From Sandarakinorhabdus sp. (GTDB lineage: Bacteria > Pseudomonadota > Alphaproteobacteria > Sphingomonadales > Sphingomonadaceae), in assembly GCA_025458465.1 (NCBI GenBank), contig JALOSK010000103.1, forward strand, positions 1 through 19,975: a stretch of DNA of 19,975 bases, read 5' to 3'. The first letter of the stretch is position 1. Each line of letters begins with the position of its first letter. A program made the position numbers and the translations under genes. Positions 13,300-19,975 of the stretch are shown piece by piece. The notes beneath the pieces are model-generated. The model made no database searches, was not told the DNA's origin, and saw only the letters and a list, made by a program, of their open reading frames with translations.

Positions 13300-14226
13300 A
13301 TGTCTGTCAACGTTACCGCCACGCAAATCGTTCAGTTCAAGAACAACATGGAGCTTTCGCTCCAGCAGACCCGGCCGAAGCTGTGGCCGCACCTGACCGA
13401 GGAAAGCGCCAGCGGCCGGCTTTCCGAGCTGACCAACCTGATCGGCCCGGTGCCCGGCCAGGAAGTGGACGAGCGCCACGGCGAAACCAAATACAACAAC
13501 ACGCCGCATGACCGGCGCTGGGTGGCCAAGCGCAAGCCCTATACCTATGCCGACCTGGTGGACAGCGATGACCAGCTGCGCGCTGGCATCGATCTGCAAG
13601 GCGCCTATGTGCGCGCCGGCACCGCCACGATCAATCGCGGTTATGACGAGCGCTTCCTGCAAGGCTTTTACGGGGTGGCGCAGACCGGCGAGACCGGCAG
13701 CACGCTGGTTTCGTTCCCCGCCGGCAACATCATCGCCGCAGACGTGGGCGCCGGCACCGCGACCGGCATGAACGTCGAAAAGCTGATCGTGGCCAAGCAG
13801 CTGTTCATGGCCAACGAAGTCGATCTGGACATGGAAGAACTCTATGTTGCGCTGACCAGCGTGCAGTATGGCCAGCTGCTGCGCGACCTGCGCGCCACGA
13901 GCCGCGATTTCGTGAGCCAGCAGCAGATGACCGTGATCGAAAGCGGCAAGCTGCCGATGCTGCTGGGCTTCAACTTCATCCAGATTGAATATGGCAACGC
14001 CAACAGCTTCCCGCTGGCGGCGCCGCTTTCGCTGGATGGCAGCGGCCGGCGCCGCGTGCCGGTGTGGTGCAAGAGCGGCATGGCCGGCGGCGTGTGGGAA
14101 AAGCTGTTTGCCAGCATCGACACCCTGCCGGGCCGCAACCACAGCACGCAGGTTTATGCCCGCATGGACGTGGCCGCCGCCCGCACGCAGGAAGGCAAGT
14201 GCCTGCAAATCCTTTGCGCTGAATAA
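13300..14226 (+). CDS. Major capsid protein
   Basis: A 308-residue protein starting MSVNVTATQIVQFKNNMELS. Its position after portal and scaffold, its length and its sequence style fit the capsid family of alphaproteobacterial podoviruses and related phages (Phage_capsid_2 type). Visible segments include RRWVAKRKPYTYADLVDSDD around residues 73-92, a Gly/Ala-rich loop before GMNVEKLIVAKQLF, and a beta-rich C-terminus ending QILCAE. I chose ATG 13300 over TTG 13288 because TTGGAG lies 6 bases before it. The gene is flanked by two strong hairpins, which may set its expression apart from neighbours. Confidence 0.88.
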   Translation: MSVNVTATQIVQFKNNMELSLQQTRPKLWPHLTEESASGRLSELTNLIGPVPGQEVDERHGETKYNNTPHDRRWVAKRKPYTYADLVDSDDQLRAGIDLQGAYVRAGTATINRGYDERFLQGFYGVAQTGETGSTLVSFPAGNIIAADVGAGTATGMNVEKLIVAKQLFMANEVDLDMEELYVALTSVQYGQLLRDLRATSRDFVSQQQMTVIESGKLPMLLGFNFIQIEYGNANSFPLAAPLSLDGSGRRRVPVWCKSGMAGGVWEKLFASIDTLPGRNHSTQVYARMDVAAARTQEGKCLQILCAE

Positions 14227-14237
14227 CCCCCCCGGCC

Positions 14238-14266
14238 GGCGGCGCGCCCCCGACCGGCGCGCCGCC
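14238..14266 (+). terminator. GC-rich hairpin after the capsid gene
   Basis: A perfect 10-bp stem (GGCGGCGCGC with GCGCGCCGCC) with a 9-base loop starts 12 bases after the capsid stop. AATC follows rather than a U-tract, so partial termination or mRNA 3'-end protection is more likely than full termination. Confidence 0.45.
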
Positions 14267-14297
14267 AATCGGCCACCAGAACAAGGAATTTTGACCC

Positions 14298-14756
14298 ATG
14301 GCCCGTTTCTTCACCCCGCAGACCATTGGCAACCTGGACGGCACCACGCCGCCGGTGCGGCAGGCCCCCGGCCTGATGCACGCCAAGCTGCGCATCATCC
14401 CTGCCCGCATCGATCTTGCCCAGGTGGGCGCCACCATCACCACCGCCGATGAAGTGGTGCTGGGCAAGGAATATGATGGCTATCGCTTTGCCTTTGGCAT
14501 CATGAACGCCAGCGTGACCATGGGCGCCAGCGCCCAGCTGGCCGTGGGCACCAGCCCGACCCACGCCAGCAATGGCCAGTATCGCGCGGCGGCCGTGTTC
14601 ACCACCGTCAACACGCCGACGCTGTTTGGCCTGGCGGCGGCGCAGCAGGCCAACCCGCCTGCGGCCGAGCGCCTGGTGTTCCTGACCGTGGGCGCCGCCA
14701 ACCTGCCCACCAGCGGCCTGCTGAACATCGATCTTTATTACAGCTACGTCGGATAG
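14298..14756 (+). CDS. Small virion-region protein after the capsid gene, 152 aa
   Basis: ATG 14298 follows AAGGA by about 10 bases. The product begins MARFFTPQTIGNLDGTTPPV and has many short hydrophobic strands with Gly, Thr and Ala loops, ending LLNIDLYYSYVG, which suggests a beta-sandwich. Genes in this place often encode decoration or head-completion proteins, but I do not recognise the family. It is flanked by the hairpins at 14238 and 14777, so it may form its own transcript segment with modest read-through. Confidence 0.75.
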   Translation: MARFFTPQTIGNLDGTTPPVRQAPGLMHAKLRIIPARIDLAQVGATITTADEVVLGKEYDGYRFAFGIMNASVTMGASAQLAVGTSPTHASNGQYRAAAVFTTVNTPTLFGLAAAQQANPPAAERLVFLTVGAANLPTSGLLNIDLYYSYVG

Positions 14757-14776
14757 GGCCGCCCTCGCTTGGCCCT

Positions 14777-14817
14777 GGGGCCGGCCGGTGCGGGGGCGTG
14801 CCGGCCGGCCCCTTCCT
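14777..14817 (+). terminator. Likely rho-independent terminator
   Basis: A perfect 12-bp stem (GGGGCCGGCCGG with CCGGCCGGCCCC) with a 12-base loop is followed directly by TTCCTTG. This is the best terminator-like structure in the window. It separates the capsid-region genes from the tail genes, which have no obvious new promoter, so read-through is probably needed. Confidence 0.6.
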
Positions 14818-14841
14818 TGACCCAGCCCCAGGAGAGCCGAC

Positions 14842-15036
14842 ATGCCGGCACGCCAATATCAAATCGCCGTGGGCGCCAAGGCCAGCGCCGTGGCCGTATC
14901 CACCCCGGCCGATTTCGGCCCCAACCTGGTGCGCCTGCAAATCGATTATGTGGCCGGCCTGCCGCGCCAGCGCGTGATCGAGGCCATCGAAGAACTGAAA
15001 GAAGCCTTGATGGAAGGCGCATGGCCGCCGGCCTGA
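14842..15036 (+). CDS. Hypothetical small protein before the tail genes, 64 aa
   Basis: AGGAGAG lies 5 bases before ATG 14842. The 64-residue product has a beta-like N-terminal half (YQIAVGAKASAVAVSTPADF) and a charged helix near the end (VIEAIEELKEALMEG, about 45-59). The family is not recognised. Strong initiation signals and the fit between capsid and tail genes support a real gene. Confidence 0.65.
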   Translation: MPARQYQIAVGAKASAVAVSTPADFGPNLVRLQIDYVAGLPRQRVIEAIEELKEALMEGAWPPA

Positions 15037-15052
15037 CCGTGGAGGCGGGCGC

Positions 15053-15196
15053 ATGGCCAGCTGGATCGAGATTGCCAACGCCGCGCTGGTGCGCATGGGA
15101 TATGGCACCACGCTGACCGCGCTGGACGAGGCATGGAGCGGGATGCCGAATTGCGCGCCCACCCATGGAACTTTGCGCACCGCCGCGCGCAGCTGA
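15053..15196 (+). pseudogene. N-terminal fragment of tail tubular protein A
   Basis: ATG 15053 has GGAGG 7 bases upstream and encodes MASWIEIANAALVRMGYG, then LTALDEA, the usual opening of gp11-like tail tubular A proteins. After residue 27 the frame turns to nonsense and stops at 15194. The continuation MERDAELRAHPWNFA is in the next frame from 15133. Intact relatives, as I recall them, have about 19 residues between the LDE segment and RAHPWNF; here about 7 remain. A small deletion with frameshift is therefore the best explanation. Confidence 0.6.
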
Positions 15197-15582
15197 CTGC
15201 GCTTTCCGTGGCGCCGGCCTTTGGCTTCACCCACCAGTATCAATTGCCCGCGGATTGGCTGCGCTTTGTGAAGCCGGAAGATTGCCACGAATGGGCCATC
15301 GAAGGCGGCATGATCCTGGCCAATGACGCTGGCCCGCTGAATATCCATTATGTGCGCCGGGTGGATGAACCGGGCCTGTTTGACCCGCAGTTTGCCATCC
15401 TGCTGGCCCTGCGCGTGGCCATGGCCATCTGCGAGGAACTGACCGGCAGCGCCTCCAAGAAACAGGCCATCACGCTGGAACTGCGCGAGGCGCGGGCCGA
15501 AGCGCGGCGGATCGACGGGCAGGAAAACCCGCCAGAGGATCGCGCCGAAAGCGATTGGCTGCTTAGCCGGGAAGCCCCCTGA
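15133..15582 (+). CDS. Tail tubular protein A (gp11-like), main part
   Basis: A 149-residue frame from ATG 15133 begins MERDAELRAHPWNFAHRRAQ, the conserved core of T7 gp11-like adaptor proteins, continues with YQLPADWLRFVKPEDCHEW and ends with a helical segment rich in Ala, Arg and Glu. In podoviruses this protein forms the ring joining the portal to the nozzle. The normal N-terminus lies in another frame upstream (15053-15196), so the gene is probably broken; re-initiation at 15133, with GAGG close by, might still give a truncated product. Its stop overlaps the next ATG (TGATG), so tail tubular B is translationally coupled. Confidence 0.78.
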   Translation: MERDAELRAHPWNFAHRRAQLTALSVAPAFGFTHQYQLPADWLRFVKPEDCHEWAIEGGMILANDAGPLNIHYVRRVDEPGLFDPQFAILLALRVAMAICEELTGSASKKQAITLELREARAEARRIDGQENPPEDRAESDWLLSREAP

Positions 15583-17816
15583 TGCCGCAGGCCATCGCGC
15601 AGACCAATTTCAACGGCGGGGAAATCAGCCCGCGCCTGGCCGGCCGGCCTGACCTGGCGGCCTATCAGATCGGGCTGGCCGAGTGCCGCAATTTCGTGCC
15701 GCTGCTGCAAGGCCCGGTGACGAAGCGGCCGGGCACCATCCATGCCGAACTGGCCAAGGTGCAGGGCGAGGCATCGCGGCTGATCCCCTTTGTGCCGCGC
15801 AGCACCCAAGCCTATGTGATCGAGGCCAGCAGCGGCGTCTTTCGCTATTTCACCAACAATGTGCAGCTGGAAAGCAGCCCCGGCGTGCCGCTGGAAACGC
15901 CGACACCCTACACGGCCGCCGATATCGCCCGGCTGAACTGGCACCAGAGCAATGATGTGCTTTACCTGGTGGACGGCCGCCAGCAGCAGCGCCAGCTGCG
16001 CCGGCTGACCGCCACCACGTTCAGCCTGGGCCCGCTGGTGCTGCGCGGCGGCCCGTTCAAGGACCAGAACCGCGACAAGGCGACGACGATCAGCGCCAGT
16101 GCGGCGACCGGCACCATCACGCTGGTGGCCACGCAGCCGATTTTCCAGGCCGGCCATGTGGGCAGCCTGATCGAACTGGAAGCCATCGATTTCCGCAGCA
16201 TCCGCGCATGGGAACCGGCGGCGCAGGTGAACATCAACGACCTGCGGCGCAGCGACGGCAAGGTGTATCGCTGTGTGGCGCGGGCCACTTCCGGCCGCAC
16301 CGGCAGCGTGCAGCCCACCCATAGCGAAGGCCAGGAATGGGATGGCACCGCCTTTGGCAAGGACGTGAACGACAAGGACGCGCTGGGCGTGCTGTGGGAA
16401 TATGTGCACGGCCGGTTCGGGATCGCGCGCATAACCGGCTTTACCAGCAGCTTTACCGTGCAGGCGACCGTGGAGCAGCGGCTGCCCGATGATGTGACCG
16501 GCGCCGGCAGCACGTTCCGCTGGGCGCATTCGGCCTACAGCGATGTGGAAGGCTGGCCGGAAACGGTGACAGTGTGGAACGAGCGCCTGATCTTGACCAA
16601 GGGCAACCGCATCGATGCCAGCGTGGTGGGCGATTTCCCCAATTTCGCGCGCCGCACCGATGCCGGCCTGCTGGCGCCCGATCAGGCATTCACCTACCGG
16701 CTGCCGCAGGCCGGGCAAATCCTGTGGACGGAAACGGATCGCCAGCTGCTGCTGGGCACGGCCACGGCCGAATATTCCATTGCGGCCGTGAACCAGGCGG
16801 CGGCCGTGAGCGCCACCAACATCGCCGCGCCGCGCCAAAGCCAATATGGCAGCAACCCGGTGCGCGTGCTGGGCGCCGGCACGCGCACCCTGTTTGTGCA
16901 GCGCGGCGGGCGCAAGCTGCGGCAGATGGGCTACAGTTTCCAGGATGATCGCTATGTGGCGCCCGATCTGACCGTGCGGGCGCAGCATGTAACGCGCAGC
17001 GGCATTACCGCCATGGCGCTGCAAAACGAGCCGGAAGCGCTGATCTGGTGCACGCGCGGTGATGGCCAGCTGCTGACGCTGACCTTTGCCGAGGATGAAC
17101 AGGTGCGCGGGTGGGCGGTGATGCCGCTGGGCGGCGCTGATGCCGCCGTGGAAAGCCTGTGCGTGGTGCCTGCGCCCGACAACAGCTATGACCAGCTTTG
17201 GTTGCAGACGCGGCGCACGGTGGGCGGGCAGGTGCAGCGCGCCATTGAATATCTGGCGCCCTTCCGCGACGAGGCCGACCCGCTGGCCGATGCCTATTTC
17301 GTGGATGCCGGCCTGACCTATCGCGGCGCGCCGGCCAGCACGTTCACCAACTTGCAGCACCTGGCCGGCGAGGCGGTGATGGTGCTGGCCGATGGCGCCG
17401 TGATCGGGCCGCTGACCGTGAGCGGCGGCGGCAGCATCACCCTGCCCGAAGGCCGCACCGCCAGCGTGGTGCACGCGGGCCTGCCCTATACCGCGCGGAT
17501 CAAGACCATGCAGCTGGACCCGCCGGCCGCCGAGGGCAGCAGCCAAGGTCGCCTGAAACGCGCCGTGCGCGCCGTGCTGCGCCTGCTGGACACGGTGGCA
17601 ATGAAGATGGGATCACCGCCGGGCCGCCTGGACGATGTAACGCGCCGGCCGCAATCGATCCCGCTGGGGCAGGCGGTGCCCGCCTTCACCGGCGATATTC
17701 AGATTGGCGTGGATGGCCCGCACGAAGCGCGCGGCGTGCTGGTGATGGAAAGCGCCGAACCGTTGCCGGCCACGATCCTGGCCGTGTTCCCGGCCTTTGA
17801 CGTGGGGGCACCGTGA
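15582..17816 (+). CDS. Tail tubular protein B (gp12-like nozzle protein)
   Basis: A 744-residue protein with the family N-terminal signature NFNGGEISPRLAGR (9-22) and RNFVPLLQGPVTKRPGT (36-52). The body is beta-rich, as expected for the nozzle that closes the short tail. Its length is near that of T7 gp12 (about 790). Start and stop both overlap neighbours as TGATG, so tubular A, tubular B and the gp13-like gene form a coupled set. The frame is intact, in contrast to the broken tubular A gene before it. A 732-residue frame on the opposite strand is a composition shadow. Confidence 0.92.
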   Translation: MPQAIAQTNFNGGEISPRLAGRPDLAAYQIGLAECRNFVPLLQGPVTKRPGTIHAELAKVQGEASRLIPFVPRSTQAYVIEASSGVFRYFTNNVQLESSPGVPLETPTPYTAADIARLNWHQSNDVLYLVDGRQQQRQLRRLTATTFSLGPLVLRGGPFKDQNRDKATTISASAATGTITLVATQPIFQAGHVGSLIELEAIDFRSIRAWEPAAQVNINDLRRSDGKVYRCVARATSGRTGSVQPTHSEGQEWDGTAFGKDVNDKDALGVLWEYVHGRFGIARITGFTSSFTVQATVEQRLPDDVTGAGSTFRWAHSAYSDVEGWPETVTVWNERLILTKGNRIDASVVGDFPNFARRTDAGLLAPDQAFTYRLPQAGQILWTETDRQLLLGTATAEYSIAAVNQAAAVSATNIAAPRQSQYGSNPVRVLGAGTRTLFVQRGGRKLRQMGYSFQDDRYVAPDLTVRAQHVTRSGITAMALQNEPEALIWCTRGDGQLLTLTFAEDEQVRGWAVMPLGGADAAVESLCVVPAPDNSYDQLWLQTRRTVGGQVQRAIEYLAPFRDEADPLADAYFVDAGLTYRGAPASTFTNLQHLAGEAVMVLADGAVIGPLTVSGGGSITLPEGRTASVVHAGLPYTARIKTMQLDPPAAEGSSQGRLKRAVRAVLRLLDTVAMKMGSPPGRLDDVTRRPQSIPLGQAVPAFTGDIQIGVDGPHEARGVLVMESAEPLPATILAVFPAFDVGAP

Positions 17817-18253
17817 TGGCCAGCACAGCGATCAACATCCGCAATATGGAAGCGGCCGACCTGGATGCTATCGATCTGCAACCGCGCCAGCAGCATGAGC
17901 GGCCATATTTGACCCTGGCCCATGCCGAGCGCCTGGTGGCCAGCGATTGGGCGTGGACCATCGAGGATGATGCCGGCGTGCTGGGCGTGCTGGGCCTGCT
18001 GCCCTACATGCCGCAATCGGCACTGGCCTGGACGTTTTGGGCGGATCGATCAAAACCGCACTTCCTGTGGATCACGCGGGAAATCCGCCGCGTGCTGGAT
18101 GACGCGCCCTGGCGGCGGATCGAGGCCACGACGCGCGCCGATTGGCCAGAGGCCGGCCGCTGGGCACGGCTGTGCGGCTTCACCCATGTGCACACGCTGC
18201 GCCATTGGGGGATGGACGCGACCGACCATCACCTGTGGGAGCGCATCAAGTGA
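17816..18253 (+). CDS. Internal virion protein gp13-like, GNAT fold
   Basis: A 145-residue protein with the layout of an N-acetyltransferase-like fold: an N-terminal strand and helix (INIRNMEAADLDAIDL), a central strand pair (WAWTIEDDAGVLGVLGLL, about 42-59) and a C-terminal RWARLCGFTHVHTLRHWGMD segment. T7 gp13 holds the same place after gp12 and has a similar acyltransferase-like fold. The role may be structural rather than enzymatic; no clear acetyl-CoA-binding RxxGxG/A motif is visible. ATG 17816 overlaps the previous stop; GTG 17813 is an alternative three bases earlier. Its stop overlaps the following GTG start. Confidence 0.75.
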   Translation: MASTAINIRNMEAADLDAIDLQPRQQHERPYLTLAHAERLVASDWAWTIEDDAGVLGVLGLLPYMPQSALAWTFWADRSKPHFLWITREIRRVLDDAPWRRIEATTRADWPEAGRWARLCGFTHVHTLRHWGMDATDHHLWERIK

Positions 18254-18813
18254 CGGCCGCGCTGGCACCCATCGGCATCGGCCTGATGGCCGGCGGCCAG
18301 GTGCTGGGCGGCATTGCCGGCCTGCAATCGGCCAATGCCAATGCGCGCGCCGCCGAAGCCGAAGGCGACATGCTGCTGCGCGACGGCGTGGCCACGGCCG
18401 AGCGGGTGCGCAACCAGGCGCGCATGGTGCAGGGTGAAGCCGTGGCAGCACAGGGCGCCAGCGGCTTTCAGCTGGGCACCGGCAGCGCCATCGATGTGCT
18501 GCTGGAAAATGCCATCAACGCCGAAGTGGATATCATGACAGCGCGCACGCGCGGCGAGAATGCCCGCGCCGCCAAGCGCACCGAAGCCGCCAACATGCGC
18601 GCCGCCGGGCGCATGGCGCTGGTCCAGGGCCTGATCGGCGCGGCGGCCAGTGTTGGCATGGGGGCGGCCAGCGGCGCCTTTGGCGGCGGCGGCGCGGCGG
18701 CGGCACCCACCAGCAGCGGCGGCCTGCTGGCACCGGCGGCTGTGGGCGGCGGCACCGGCATTCCAGGCTGGGGTGGCCTGCCCGGCATTGGCGGCATGGG
18801 AAGTTTCGGCTGA
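18250..18813 (+). CDS. Internal virion protein gp14-like
   Basis: A 187-residue protein started by GTG 18250 overlapping the previous stop (GTGA), with GGGAG 8 bases upstream. The N-terminus is hydrophobic and Gly-rich (LAPIGIGLMAGGQVLGGIAG), followed by a long helical Ala/Glu/Arg segment with GASGFQLGTGSAIDVLLEN (about 73-91) and a Gly/Ala-rich tail. This is the pattern of T7 gp14-type internal core proteins, which are ejected with the genome and help form the channel through the outer membrane. The next gene begins inside its stop (TGATG). Confidence 0.82.
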   Translation: MTAALAPIGIGLMAGGQVLGGIAGLQSANANARAAEAEGDMLLRDGVATAERVRNQARMVQGEAVAAQGASGFQLGTGSAIDVLLENAINAEVDIMTARTRGENARAAKRTEAANMRAAGRMALVQGLIGAAASVGMGAASGAFGGGGAAAAPTSSGGLLAPAAVGGGTGIPGWGGLPGIGGMGSFG

Positions 18814-19975
18814 TGGCGCGCATTCCGATCATCACCAGCGACTTGAACGCCGGCACGGCCGTGAGCCTGCCGCAGACGACGCCGCAGCAATTCGGCGCCG
18901 GCATCGGCGCGCAGGTGCAGGCCGCCGGGCAGGACATTGCCCAGCTGGCGCTGCAACGGCGGCGCGACGATCAGCGCACCATGGCCGGCACGCGCCTGGC
19001 GCAGCTGGCCGTGACCGCTGCGCAGACGGCAGCCGAACGCCGCCAGAATGCAGCGGCCGGCGGCGCCGGGCACAGTGAAGCCGTGCTGGCCGCATTCGAT
19101 CAGGCGGCGGCATCGGTGCTGGACGGCATCGATGAACCCGAAGTGGCCAACTGGACTCAGCGGCAGATCGCCGAGGAACGCGCCCGCATCACCATCAACG
19201 AAAGCGGATGGGAAGCCGGCAAGCGCGCCGAAAAGCTGGTGCTGGACTATAGCGAGGGCGACAATCTTGAGCGCACCCAGCTGTATGCCAATCCTTCCAT
19301 GGATGGCCTGCAAACCGCGCTGGCGCGCCGCAAGGGCGTGATCGACGGGCTTTCCGGCATCGATGGCAACACCCGCGAAAAGCTGTGGACCGAAAGCCGC
19401 AGCGGCCTGACCCTTTCCATGGCCCAGGGCATGGCCGAGCGTGACCCCTACCAAGGGCGCCAGCTGATCGAGAGCGGCGCGCTGGCCGGGCTGGTGGATG
19501 CCGACAAGCTGCAAAGCCTGAAAAACCGCGTGGACGTGGAAATCCGGGCCATCGAGGCCGCCCAGGAGCAGGCGCGCCGCGCGGCCGAGGCCGAGGCCCG
19601 CCGCGCGGCGGCCGAGGCCCGCGCCGAAGCGCGCGAGCAGCGCCGCATGATCGGCGACCGCATCCGCGACAGCCAGGATTATCTGCGCGACGGCGGCACC
19701 ATCGCGCCCGCCGAACTGCGCCAGCTGACCAGCGCTGCCTTGCAGATCGGCCGGCCAGAACTGGCGCGCAGCGTGCAGCGGCTTGGCCTGACCAGCATCG
19801 TGAACCAGGAATTGCGGGGCCGCAGCCCGGCAGAAATCCAGGCATCGGTGAACGCGCTAAGCGCACAGATCAACAAGGCGGGCGACAAGGCGCCGGCCGA
19901 ACTGCTGATCGCCCGCGATGCCGCCAGCGACAAGCTGGCCAGCGTGCAGCAGCAGCTGACCCGCGACCCGCTATC
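18813..19975 (+). CDS. Internal virion protein gp15-like, 3' end outside window
   Basis: At least 387 residues are visible; the frame runs off the window. It starts at ATG 18813, overlapping the gp14-like stop. The sequence is strongly helical with few aromatic residues. It has an N-terminal segment MARIPIITSDLNAGTAVSLP, repeated Gln-rich helices (QFGAGIGAQVQAAGQDIAQL) and an Ala/Arg/Glu coiled coil at about 245-280 (QARRAAEAEARRAAAEARAE). Position and character match the gp15/gp16 class of ejected core proteins, which build the trans-envelope DNA conduit. A C-terminal lytic transglycosylase domain may follow beyond the window. Confidence 0.72.
   Translation, partial: MARIPIITSDLNAGTAVSLPQTTPQQFGAGIGAQVQAAGQDIAQLALQRRRDDQRTMAGTRLAQLAVTAAQTAAERRQNAAAGGAGHSEAVLAAFDQAAASVLDGIDEPEVANWTQRQIAEERARITINESGWEAGKRAEKLVLDYSEGDNLERTQLYANPSMDGLQTALARRKGVIDGLSGIDGNTREKLWTESRSGLTLSMAQGMAERDPYQGRQLIESGALAGLVDADKLQSLKNRVDVEIRAIEAAQEQARRAAEAEARRAAAEARAEAREQRRMIGDRIRDSQDYLRDGGTIAPAELRQLTSAALQIGRPELARSVQRLGLTSIVNQELRGRSPAEIQASVNALSAQINKAGDKAPAELLIARDAASDKLASVQQQLTRDPL

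Noticed and set aside
15348..17546. A 732-codon open frame on the minus strand
   Set aside because: It is antisense to tail tubular protein B, which is intact and has clear family motifs.
1..19975. A circular contig, because both ends carry CTATC
   Set aside because: A five-base match is expected by chance. Both end genes are cut in mid-sequence and do not make a sensible single protein when joined.

Overview
The window is a high-GC, densely packed phage or prophage segment. Virion proteins resemble those of alphaproteobacterial T7-like podoviruses, and base composition and protein style suggest a Sphingomonadales-type host. The host assignment is inference: there is no rRNA, tRNA or host gene. 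No integrase, CI-like repressor or lysis cassette is visible, so a free phage cannot be told from a prophage.

Layout. (1) 1-1318: 3' part of a rightward P-loop ATPase gene, probably a phage replication primase/helicase. (2) 1387-3021: a leftward operon of a DUF932 protein, a 54-aa protein, a 69-aa membrane protein and a 115-aa protein. Its likely promoter has TTGACA as -35 and a perfect 18-bp palindromic operator over the -10. (3) 3108-3490: a non-coding divergent region with about twelve GGTTAC-type repeats in both orientations around an AT-rich stretch, a candidate origin or multi-site regulatory region. (4) 3491-19975: a rightward late operon encoding small terminase, large terminase, three small proteins, an 844-aa spike-like protein, portal, a Bbp19-like protein, a Tad2-like (DUF2829) anti-defence protein, scaffold, major capsid protein, two small proteins, tail tubular A and B, and T7 gp13-, gp14- and gp15-like internal virion proteins (the last cut by the window end).

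Working together, the terminases package DNA through the portal into a shell built by scaffold and capsid protein. The tubular proteins form the short tail, the internal virion proteins serve DNA ejection, and the spike-like protein is the best candidate for host binding. The Tad2-like protein would protect the infection by sequestering Thoeris signalling nucleotides.

Two points stand out. The tad2-like gene is bracketed by identical 45-bp repeats carrying the ribosome-binding site and start codon, and the 69-aa membrane gene is bracketed the same way by a 20-bp repeat, so both look like single-gene cassettes added at translation-initiation junctions. Three virion genes also appear disrupted: the small terminase at a G run, the scaffold by a 13-bp tandem duplication, and tail tubular A by a small deletion. 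This suggests a decaying prophage, assembly errors or, less likely, recoding.
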